From the NCBI GenBank assembly GCA_938014855.1, contig CALLQM010000137.1, positions 1 to 11,607 on the forward strand: DNA of 11,607 nt, written 5' to 3'. A program made the translations under genes and the position numbers. The notes under the pieces were generated by a model, which was not told the DNA's origin, searched no databases, and saw nothing but the letters and a program-made list of their open reading frames with translations. This stretch comes from an uncultured Clostridia bacterium. Lineage in GTDB: Bacteria; Bacillota; Clostridia; Oscillospirales; Ruminococcaceae. Each line of letters starts with the position of its first letter. Position 1 is the first letter of the stretch. Positions 6,150 through 11,607 of the stretch are shown piece after piece.

Positions 6150-7069
6150 TGCGTTTCCTCCATGTTTAAAAAGTCATTGATATATCGATAAGCACGTTTC
6201 ACATGTATAAAACGTGGCGGTAATACAAAGAATCCATGCAGAGCATCTGCAATTCGGTGCATTTCAACTGCGTTGTTATCCTGCGCAAGCCGCCTGGCAT
6301 ATGCTTCCCCTTCATCTCTAAGCGGATCATACTGCGCGGTAATAATCATTGTACGGGGCTGATCTTTTAAGGTTTTTGCAACAAGCGGTGCAAAATACGG
6401 ATTGCAGCGATCTTCCGGTTCGCTTTGATACAGATCCATGTAATCGCAGATACGCTTTGCGGTAAGCAGATAACCGGTGCCGTTGGTATGCACCGAACGA
6501 AATGGCGACGTTTCCGAATGGTCATTATAGGTGGCGGGATAAAGCAAAATCTGCGCAGACGGCATAAATTCGCCACGATCTCTAGCCATCAGCGAAACTG
6601 CCGCCGCAAGATTCGCTCCCGCGCTGTCACCGATCAGTGTCACGTTTCCCTGTTCCATTTCAAACAGCGAAGAATAAGCGCAGACCTCTTTGGCCACAGC
6701 ATAACAGTCCTCCAGCGCCGCAGGGAACTTATGCTCCGGCGCAAGGCGATAGTCGACCGATATGACCAGATGGCCGGTAGCGCGCGCCATATAGGCGCAT
6801 ACACGGGTGTAGCTGTCAATATCGCCGGTCACCCATCCGCCTCCATGAAAAAACACGAGCAGTCCGGCCGGACACTCTTTCGGCGCAAACAGGCGCACCG
6901 GAACCTCATGTCCGCCGCACATCACTTTATGATCCCAAGTACGATAAAAAGGCAGTTTGGGCGAGGTTATTTTTTTCATCTGACGCAAAGATTGATAATT
7001 CTTTTTTACGTTTAAATCCGGATACGAGATCGCTTTGAGCGCCGCTCGCATCGCTTTATTGATCGCCAA
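6146..7069 (-). CDS. Alpha/beta hydrolase, hormone-sensitive lipase family esterase
   Basis: 307-residue serine esterase/lipase of the HSL (BioH/Aes-like, alpha/beta hydrolase fold 3) family, with no signal peptide and so probably cytosolic. The oxyanion motif HGGGW is at 75-79, SVDYRLAPEHKFPAALED follows, and the nucleophile S149 lies in GDSAGAN. The acid is D248 (in AQYDPLRDEG) and the base H278 (in LHGFF), so all catalytic residues are present. It starts at TTG 7067-7069 with GAGGTGG seven bases upstream; the next in-frame ATG is codon 7 and has no ribosome site. It is first in an operon, overlapping the acyltransferase by 4 bases, and behind an extended -10 promoter. An esterase cotranscribed with an acyltransferase suggests opposed or consecutive reactions on the same ester, but the substrate is unknown. 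Confidence 0.92.
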   Translation of the reverse strand: MAINKAMRAALKAISYPDLNVKKNYQSLRQMKKITSPKLPFYRTWDHKVMCGGHEVPVRLFAPKECPAGLLVFFHGGGWVTGDIDSYTRVCAYMARATGHLVISVDYRLAPEHKFPAALEDCYAVAKEVCAYSSLFEMEQGNVTLIGDSAGANLAAAVSLMARDRGEFMPSAQILLYPATYNDHSETSPFRSVHTNGTGYLLTAKRICDYMDLYQSEPEDRCNPYFAPLVAKTLKDQPRTMIITAQYDPLRDEGEAYARRLAQDNNAVEMHRIADALHGFFVLPPRFIHVKRAYRYINDFLNMEETQ

Positions 7070-7097
7070 CTGCAGACCACCTCATCTATGCAAGATT

Positions 7098-7106
7098 TGC
7101 TTGCCC
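7098..7106 (-). promoter_or_regulatory. Extended -10 promoter of the hydrolase operon
   Basis: TGATATACT on the minus strand (TATACT at plus 7098-7103, TG at 7105-7106). It is identical to the extended -10 of the flavin reductase gene. No good -35 hexamer stands at 17-18 bases. Transcription would start near 7091, giving a leader of about 22 bases to the TTG at 7069. Confidence 0.6.
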
Positions 7107-7181
7107 CAGTATATCATATTTTGGACCAAGTAGACAGAAGTTACCCATCATTTTGTAAAAAATAAATATACATAAAATTGA

Positions 7182-7210
7182 TTGACACCGCCTTGTGTGC
7201 AGGGTATGAT
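7182..7210 (+). promoter_or_regulatory. Promoter of the pantothenate kinase-like/ECF operon
   Basis: TTGACA at 7182-7187, a spacer of exactly 17 bases and TATGAT at 7205-7210, one mismatch from full consensus. It lies about 39 bases upstream of the ATG, which carries the ribosome site GAGGAGG (7234-7240). High unregulated expression is expected. Confidence 0.85.
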
Positions 7211-7248
7211 AGAAAAAGGAAATTTCGTTTTTTGAGGAGGTGTTTGCT

Positions 7249-8013
7249 ATGATTTTGACCATCCATGTCGATAACCGAATTATTACGCTGGCCGGATATG
7301 ATGGCAAAAAACAAATTGCAGCCACTTCCGTAGGAACCGATCCGCTTGCCACCGCAGATCAATTTGCCGCTGCAATGCATAATGTTTTGTTTTTCCGTGG
7401 AATGGACATGGACGCCATTGAAGGCGCCGTGATCTCTTCTGTGGTTCCGTCCCTCACCCATACAATGAAGCGCGCCGTAGAGCGGCTCACAACCGGAAAA
7501 GTATTGGTGGTCGGTGCGGGAATTCGAACAGGGCTTAATCTGCGTGTAGACAGCGCCGGAATGGTAGGCTCGGACTTTATTGCCACGGCAGTGGGTGCAC
7601 TGCAAGAATTTGCACCGCCAATGATTGTCATCAACATGGTGGGAGCAACTACTTTTTCCGCCATTGACAAAAACGGTGTGCTGATTGGGCGCACAGTCCT
7701 GCCAGGTGTGGAAAGCGCGTTGGAACATCTCTGCCAAAGTTCTGCCCAGCTGCCGCTCGTTTCATTTGACGCACACGCGCCTGTGATCGGACGCGGTACC
7801 GTTGATGCAGTCAAATCCGGTGCCTTGTACGGAACACTGTCCATGCTGGATGGCATGATCGAGCGTTATCTCGATAAGCTTGGTGAACATTCAAATGTGG
7901 TCGCAACCGGAGCAATCTCCGAAGTGCTGGCTCCGCTCTGCCGTCAGCCGATTCAATTCCGTCCTCATCTGCTGCATGACGGACTGAGGCTCCTATATCA
8001 AAAAAACCGGTAA
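7249..8013 (+). CDS. Type III pantothenate kinase homologue, probable pseudoenzyme
   Basis: 254 residues, the normal CoaX length (about 255), aligning end to end by eye with CoaX, which phosphorylates pantothenate in CoA synthesis. The scaffold is retained: SSVVP (63-67), GIRTGLN (91-97), VGSD (106-109), ATTF (133-136) and LPG (151-153). The catalytic and nucleotide motifs are not. The N-terminal DxGNT is H6-V-D-N-R10, the conserved Arg of GADR is F110, the DFGTATTF motif is N129-M-V-G-A-T-T-F, and the late ATGG is ATGA. The ORF is intact, with a near-consensus promoter and the ribosome site GAGGAGG, so it is not obvious decay. I chose ATG 7249 over GTG 7240, which falls inside the ribosome site. 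It is followed 56 bases later by an ECF S component, hinting at pantothenate uptake or sensing. A normal coaX may exist elsewhere. I leave the symbol blank because activity is doubtful. Confidence 0.85.
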   Translation: MILTIHVDNRIITLAGYDGKKQIAATSVGTDPLATADQFAAAMHNVLFFRGMDMDAIEGAVISSVVPSLTHTMKRAVERLTTGKVLVVGAGIRTGLNLRVDSAGMVGSDFIATAVGALQEFAPPMIVINMVGATTFSAIDKNGVLIGRTVLPGVESALEHLCQSSAQLPLVSFDAHAPVIGRGTVDAVKSGALYGTLSMLDGMIERYLDKLGEHSNVVATGAISEVLAPLCRQPIQFRPHLLHDGLRLLYQKNR

Positions 8014-8069
8014 ATTTCCAAATTTAGCGTTACATCCCGTTTGTGGGAGTGACAGCAGGAGGAATTTTT

Positions 8070-8708
8070 TTGAAAAACTCATCGCAAACCCGCTATCTCA
8101 TGCAAGTTGCCTTAATGGCGGCAATCGTCGTACTGGTCGCTTTTGTACCGTTTTTGGGATATATCCCATTGGTGGTCATCAAAGCAACAACGGTGCATAT
8201 CCCGGTCATTATTGGCGCAATTTTGTTGGGACCGAAAGCCGGAGGTATCCTGGGTGCCGTATTCGGCATCACCAGTATTATCAAAAATACGATTGAACCA
8301 TCGCTTGTTTCTTTCGTATTTTCGCCCTTTATCCCCGTTCCCGGCACTGCATCCGGCAGTTTGAAATCTTTGCTTGTTGCGCTTGTGCCGCGAATCCTAA
8401 TCGGTGTCTTATCCGGACTTATTTTCCGAGCGATTGCCAAGCAGGACAGCAGTCCTTCAAAGGTTCGATTGTCCGCAGGGACTGCCGCTTTTGTTGGTTC
8501 CGCGGTCAATACCGCTTTCGTTATGGGCGGAATCTATTTTCTGTTTGGTCAGGAATATGCCGCCGCTAAGCAAATGGCCTTTGAGACCCTTTCAAAATTT
8601 GTTTTAACCGTCGTATTTACCAATGGATTGGCGGAAGCGCTGGTTGCCGTAATCATTACAGCCGCAATTGCTCCTCCATTACGTAAGTATTTTGAAAATA
8701 ATCGATAA
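8070..8708 (+). CDS. ECF transporter substrate-binding (S) component, possibly for pantothenate
   Basis: 212-residue integral membrane protein with about six hydrophobic segments. It belongs to the energy-coupling factor S-component family that binds a vitamin and docks onto a shared EcfAA'T module. Near the N-terminus, helix 1 has the AxxxA pattern (A14-LMA-A18) known to contact EcfT. Also visible are HIPVIIGAILLGPKAGGILGAVFG, typical of this family, and conserved-looking SFVFSPFIPVPG. No ATPase or EcfT genes are in the window, so it is probably a group II S component using a distant module. I chose TTG 8070-8072 because AGGAGG stands 7 bases upstream; the in-frame GTG at 8043 lacks such a site. 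It is cotranscribed with the pantothenate kinase-like gene, so pantothenate (a PanT role) is the best substrate guess, but the sequence alone does not prove it. Confidence 0.85.
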   Translation: MKNSSQTRYLMQVALMAAIVVLVAFVPFLGYIPLVVIKATTVHIPVIIGAILLGPKAGGILGAVFGITSIIKNTIEPSLVSFVFSPFIPVPGTASGSLKSLLVALVPRILIGVLSGLIFRAIAKQDSSPSKVRLSAGTAAFVGSAVNTAFVMGGIYFLFGQEYAAAKQMAFETLSKFVLTVVFTNGLAEALVAVIITAAIAPPLRKYFENNR

Positions 8709-8721
8709 AACTTAAAAAGAT

Positions 8722-8748
8722 AAGGGAAGTCAAGGATTGACTTCCCTT
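8722..8748. terminator. Bidirectional terminator between ECF and azlD genes
   Basis: A 12-base-pair perfect stem, AAGGGAAGTCAA (8722-8733) / TTGACTTCCCTT (8737-8748), with a 3-base loop GGA. It is followed by TTTC on the plus strand and TTATCTTTTT on the minus strand. It lies 14 bases after the ECF stop and between convergent genes. The T-run is better for the minus-strand azlD transcript. Confidence 0.8.
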
Positions 8749-8812
8749 TCTATATATAGAACGATATCATCCGCATAAAATCTTCAAATAACACATTTTA
8801 TAATATAAGACA

Positions 8813-9133
8813 TTAAAATAGATAACGCATGATCTGTTCAGCAAGAAAAACAACCGCAGATGAACCCAACGCCACCGTAAGCAGTCCTTTTCCGAAATAT
8901 GCAAGAATGAGAGCAGCCGCCAAACCTGCCACCGCAGATGCCATGGAACCGGTAGCGTAAAGGATATCGGGGATTGTCATTGCCGCCAAGACCGCATATG
9001 GTACATATTCCAACAAAGATTTGATAAAGCGGTTTTGGATTTTGCGTTTCATAAAAACCAAAGGAATCATACGGGGTACATACGTCACCAGCGCCATGAC
9101 GAAAACACCGCCCAATACATAGGTCAGATTCAT
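8813..9133 (-). CDS. azlD: AzlD family branched-chain amino acid transporter subunit
   Basis: 106-residue hydrophobic protein, the usual AzlD size, with about four membrane segments. Family-like stretches include VTYVPRMIPLVFMKRKI near the N-terminus and LEYVPYAVLAAMTIPDIL, both characteristic of AzlD. With AzlC it forms an exporter of branched-chain amino acids and analogues such as azaleucine. The start is ATG 9131-9133, overlapping the azlC stop as ATGA, with AGGAGGG upstream. The overlap couples translation and suggests equal amounts of the two subunits. The gene ends before a strong terminator. The transported compound here is inferred only from the family. Confidence 0.92.
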   Translation of the reverse strand: MNLTYVLGGVFVMALVTYVPRMIPLVFMKRKIQNRFIKSLLEYVPYAVLAAMTIPDILYATGSMASAVAGLAAALILAYFGKGLLTVALGSSAVVFLAEQIMRYLF

Positions 9134-9849
9134 TCCGTTTCACCCTCCTTTTCTTCACGAACAGGATAGCGCAAAGCGGAATATCCGGCGGCTGCGATGG
9201 CGCATAGAATAATCACCCATCCGCCCGACAGCCGATTCAGCCCCGGCGTGTATCGAAAGATACAGCTTAACACCGATGCAATCACAATCGTAATCGCAAC
9301 CGGCCGCACTTTTTTGGCGGGAGGAATGATGATAGCAAGAAACATCCCATAAATCGCCACACCCAGTGCACTCCGAACGGTTACAGGAAGTAAACCGGTA
9401 GCGGTGGAACCCATCAACGTGCCTAACGCCCAGCCCCAATATGGCGTAAAAATCAAACCGGCCAGATAGGGCGCTGTAATCAATCCGGGCTGTTGGACAC
9501 CCACAGCAAAGATTTCATCGGTAATTCCGAAGGATAACAGCAGTCTTTGCCATGTTGTCATGGCAGGATCTGCTTTTTGCGCAATGGACAGCGACATCAG
9601 CATATAGCGGATATTGATCACAAACGTCGTGACCGCAATTTCTACAAATGCGCCGCCCGAAAGAATCAGCGCCGTGCCGGCAAACTGTCCGGCAGAGGTC
9701 AGATTTGTCATGGAAATCAAAAGCGAAATCCAATAAGGCAGCCCGTTTTCTGCTGTCATCATTCCAAATGTAAAAGAAACTGAAAGATAGCCCAAGCAAA
9801 TGGGAATTCCATCTTTTAGTCCTTTGATAAATGCCTGTTTTTTCTCCAA
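9130..9849 (-). CDS. azlC: AzlC family branched-chain amino acid transporter permease
   Basis: 239-residue integral membrane protein, the large subunit of the AzlCD exporter. The N-terminus QAFIKGLKDGIPICLGY, SVSFTFGMM and NLTSAGQFAG are strongly family-like, as is INIRYMLMSLSIAQK. About seven to eight hydrophobic segments are present. I chose TTG 9847-9849 because TAGGAG stands 8 bases upstream and the family normally starts right before KKQAF. The ATG at 9903 would add an 18-residue polar extension and has no ribosome site. It lies downstream of the histidine kinase on the same strand with no terminator between, and also has its own extended -10 promoter, so it may be read from both. Whether the two-component system controls it is unknown. 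Confidence 0.92.
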   Translation of the reverse strand: MEKKQAFIKGLKDGIPICLGYLSVSFTFGMMTAENGLPYWISLLISMTNLTSAGQFAGTALILSGGAFVEIAVTTFVINIRYMLMSLSIAQKADPAMTTWQRLLLSFGITDEIFAVGVQQPGLITAPYLAGLIFTPYWGWALGTLMGSTATGLLPVTVRSALGVAIYGMFLAIIIPPAKKVRPVAITIVIASVLSCIFRYTPGLNRLSGGWVIILCAIAAAGYSALRYPVREEKEGETE

Positions 9850-9902
9850 TTGTAAGACTCCTACTTTGTTTCTCGTATTTAATGGTGCAGCGTCATGCGT
9901 CA

Positions 9903-9920
9903 TGAATGCTTGAATGCTTG
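9903..9920. repeat. Short tandem repeats in the azlC leader
   Basis: TGAATGCT occurs twice in tandem (9903-9918), directly beside a tandem CGTCATG (9891-9904). Both lie between the azlC promoter and its TTG start, within the untranslated leader. They could be operator half-sites or slipped-strand duplications. Confidence 0.5.
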
Positions 9921-9935
9921 TCCATCTATTCCCGC

Positions 9936-9944
9936 ATTATATCA
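9936..9944 (-). promoter_or_regulatory. Extended -10 promoter of azlCD
   Basis: TGATATAAT on the minus strand, a perfect TATAAT at plus 9936-9941 with TG one base upstream (9943-9944). The -35 at 17 bases (TATGCA) is poor. The start point would be near 9929, giving an untranslated leader of about 80 bases that holds the tandem repeats. Confidence 0.65.
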
Positions 9945-9968
9945 TAAGCGGTTTTCGTTGCATAGACT

Positions 9969-11267
9969 TTACAGCGTTATCGTAAAGCATGCACCGGAAT
10001 GTGGGATATTTTTAACCGCTATGGTACCGCCGTGTATTTCCACAACCCGCCGCGCAATGGATAGTCCAAGCCCGTTTCCATCGCTCCCGCGGGATTTATC
10101 TCCTTTGTAAAATTTACTAAAGATGTGGCGCAAATCGCTTTGAGGAATTCCCGGACCCTCATCTTGAATTTGAAACATACAGGTTTTATCTGCATGTACA
10201 AGCTGTATGCGGATTTTTCCGCCTTGCGGAGAAAATTTGATTGCATTATCAATCAGATTTGTCCAAACCTGCATCAAAAGCGGTTCAATCCCCTGTATCT
10301 CGGTTTCACATAGATCCAATTCCAACTCCAGCTGTTTTGCGCTCCATTTTGGTTCACAAAGCGTCAGCACGCGCCGTATCTGCTCATCAACACAGACTCG
10401 TTTACGCTGGGCGGGAATATTTCCTTTTTCCAGTTTATTCATCGTCAGAATATTTTGAGCCAGCGCAGAAAGCCGTCCGGTTTCTTCAATGATGATTTTG
10501 ACATATTCTCTGCGTTCGTTCGGATCTGTTTCGTCTGCCAAAAGCTTTGCATATCCCTCAACTGCGGTAAGGGGTGTTTTAAACTCGTGCGAAATATCCG
10601 ATACAAAATCACTGCGCAGCATCTCAACGCTAGCCAGTTCGCTCGTCATAATATTAAAACTTTTGACAAGCGACCCAAATTCGTCCGTATAAGGATTCGG
10701 CAGCTGTACAGAAAAATCACCCGCCGCCACGCGCTTGGTTGCCTCATTGAGTTTTCGAATCGGTTTCGTCATTTTCCGCCCTGCAATAATAGCAATTATC
10801 GTTCCAATCAAAACCGATATTCCAAGCGCCAGCAGCCCCGCATTATGGGTCTTTTGGAACAAGCTGTTGGCATGCAGATACCAGATTACATAATACCCCT
10901 TATAACGGGTAATGACTGCATACCGGCCTTGTTTGTTTTGAACGCGCGTAATGACCACCTTTTTTTCCGTTTTCAGCGTGTTTTGCTGTGGAGGAGTCAA
11001 TTCGATTTCTTCCAACGTTTCTTTTACAAAAACTTGATAAAAACCGTCTCCAAAGATTTTTTCCAAATCGGTTATAGGAAGCTGGTTTTCATCCAAATAC
11101 TGAACGGCGACTTCTAAACCATTTATAAACTTATCCTTGATTTCTTGGATTGCATACGTTTTATAGCATTGATTAAAAACAGAATAAGGCAAAATGACGG
11201 AAATAAAAATTACAGTTAGCATGACGGCAACGACTTTTACATAAATCGAGCCCAACATCCGCCTCAT
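9969..11267 (-). CDS. Two-component sensor histidine kinase (OmpR/PhoR type)
   Basis: 432-residue membrane kinase that phosphorylates a response regulator when it senses an outside signal. Order: membrane segment 1 (about 10-32), an extracellular sensor region of about 110 residues with no family I recognise, membrane segment 2 (about 143-163), HAMP linker (about 165-215), HisKA with phospho-acceptor H227 in SDISHEFKTP, and HATPase. The HATPase shows the N box N337/N341 (WTNLIDNAIKFS), D369-E-G-P-G-I, FSKFYKGD and GNGLGLSIARR (397-407). All catalytic residues are intact. The ATG at 11265-11267 overlaps the response regulator stop (ATGA). The kinase looks functional even though its partner gene lacks a receiver domain in this window. 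The signal is unknown; azlCD downstream is a possible target but only by position. Confidence 0.95.
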   Translation of the reverse strand: MRRMLGSIYVKVVAVMLTVIFISVILPYSVFNQCYKTYAIQEIKDKFINGLEVAVQYLDENQLPITDLEKIFGDGFYQVFVKETLEEIELTPPQQNTLKTEKKVVITRVQNKQGRYAVITRYKGYYVIWYLHANSLFQKTHNAGLLALGISVLIGTIIAIIAGRKMTKPIRKLNEATKRVAAGDFSVQLPNPYTDEFGSLVKSFNIMTSELASVEMLRSDFVSDISHEFKTPLTAVEGYAKLLADETDPNERREYVKIIIEETGRLSALAQNILTMNKLEKGNIPAQRKRVCVDEQIRRVLTLCEPKWSAKQLELELDLCETEIQGIEPLLMQVWTNLIDNAIKFSPQGGKIRIQLVHADKTCMFQIQDEGPGIPQSDLRHIFSKFYKGDKSRGSDGNGLGLSIARRVVEIHGGTIAVKNIPHSGACFTITL

Positions 11268-11545
11268 TCCGAATGCTGGACGCCTTTATAGCCCAGCCCC
11301 CGAATCGTCACAATTTCAAACGTATTCATCTGTTCAAACCGCTCGCGCAGCCGCATAATATGTACATCCACGGTACGTGGACTGGTTTGGGTATCGAGTC
11401 CCCAAATATCATCTAACAGTTCTTGTCTGGTAAAAATTCGATTAGGATAGGAAAACAGCTTATAAAGCAGGTAAAATTCCTTTTGCGGCAGGACAACCGT
11501 CTGTTCGGGTGTCCGTACTTCCAGACTGTTATAGTCCAGCACCAC
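11264..11545 (-). pseudogene. Response regulator, DNA-binding domain only (receiver domain missing)
   Basis: 93 residues forming a complete OmpR/PhoB winged-helix domain: DYNSLEV, LPQKEFYLLYKLFSYPNRIFTRQELL, the recognition helix region SPRTVDVHIMRLRERF and the wing hairpin TIRGLGYK. Normally a receiver domain of about 120 residues precedes it. Reading further upstream in frame gives linker-like YQGDVV, but then TAA at 11564-11566, and none of the three frames to the window edge resembles a receiver. The candidate GTG start (11543-11545) has a poor ribosome site. So the gene is probably broken by a stop, deletion or insertion, or it is a rare stand-alone domain. It overlaps the kinase start by 4 bases. 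The intact domain could still bind DNA without phosphorylation control if translated. Confidence 0.7.
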
Positions 11546-11607
11546 ATCACCCTGGTAAGTATTTTATCTCTTTGTTATGTGAAACAGATATTCAGGAATT
11601 ACCAAAA

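Noticed and set aside
6425..7015. 196-codon plus-strand ORF antisense to the hydrolase
   Set aside because: Composition is arginine/histidine rich and meaningless; the minus strand encodes a complete serine hydrolase.
7240..7248. GTG at 7240 as start of the pantothenate kinase-like gene
   Set aside because: It overlaps the GAGGAGG ribosome site; ATG 7249 has ideal spacing and matches the family N-terminus.
7141..7737. 198-codon minus-strand ORF over the pantothenate kinase-like gene
   Set aside because: Runs antisense through a clear CoaX-type protein and its promoter; cysteine/histidine-rich shadow sequence.
8043..8069. GTG at 8043 as start of the ECF S component
   Set aside because: It has no ribosome site of its own and the added residues span the AGGAGG that serves TTG 8070.
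9850..9903. ATG at 9903 as azlC start
   Set aside because: No ribosome site; adds an 18-residue polar extension not typical of the family, while TTG 9849 has TAGGAG at 8 bases.
10455..11117. 220-codon plus-strand ORF inside the histidine kinase
   Set aside because: It lies wholly antisense to a kinase with all catalytic boxes intact and has no family resemblance.
11553..11607. End of a known insertion sequence at the right edge
   Set aside because: Only about 55 bases are visible; the 6-base inverted repeat is too short and I recognise no IS terminal sequence, so this is kept only as a possibility in the response regulator finding.

Overview
The window looks like chromosome of an anaerobic, low- to mid-GC Firmicute, most likely a gut-type clostridium (Oscillospiraceae/Ruminococcaceae-like). 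This is an inference from gene content: a clostridial-type glutamine-dependent NAD synthetase, an anaerobic ribonucleotide reductase activase (NrdG), an ECF vitamin transporter S component, AzlCD and an OmpR-type two-component system, plus strong GGAGG-type ribosome binding sites. Several genes appear to start at TTG. No stretch longer than 200 bases lacks a gene. I saw no rRNA, tRNA, CRISPR array or complete insertion sequence.

Layout, left to right. Positions 1-850 (-) hold the N-terminal part of NadE, cut by the window edge. 968-1564 (-) is a flavin reductase-like FMN protein, with a strong consensus promoter on the opposite strand just beyond its 3' end. 1710-3233 (+) is a lipoprotein with GLUG-like beta-repeats, possibly preceded by a tiny coupled leader ORF. 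A perfect palindromic terminator separates it from the nrd locus (3263-4190, -). That locus has a promoter, a pair of NrdR-box-like sites 31 bp apart, a 55-residue free-standing glycyl-radical-like domain (absent from ordinary ORF lists because of its size), an intercistronic terminator, and nrdG.

4196-7069 (-) is a tightly coupled three-gene operon: an HSL-type alpha/beta hydrolase, then a condensation-domain/alcohol-acetyltransferase-like protein, then a zinc-ribbon membrane protein of the DUF6320 type. Its substrate is unknown. 7249-8708 (+) has a near-perfect sigma-A promoter driving a type III pantothenate kinase homologue whose catalytic motifs are degraded, followed by an ECF S component. 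After a bidirectional terminator, 8813-11545 (-) reads as response regulator DNA-binding domain, histidine kinase, azlC, azlD. The response regulator lacks its receiver domain because an in-frame stop lies upstream of it.

The most interesting points are the stand-alone glycyl-radical domain under apparent NrdR control beside its likely activase, and the apparent pantothenate kinase pseudoenzyme paired with a vitamin-type ECF transporter subunit. The broken response regulator at the right edge and the uncharacterised hydrolase/acyltransferase/DUF6320 cassette come next.
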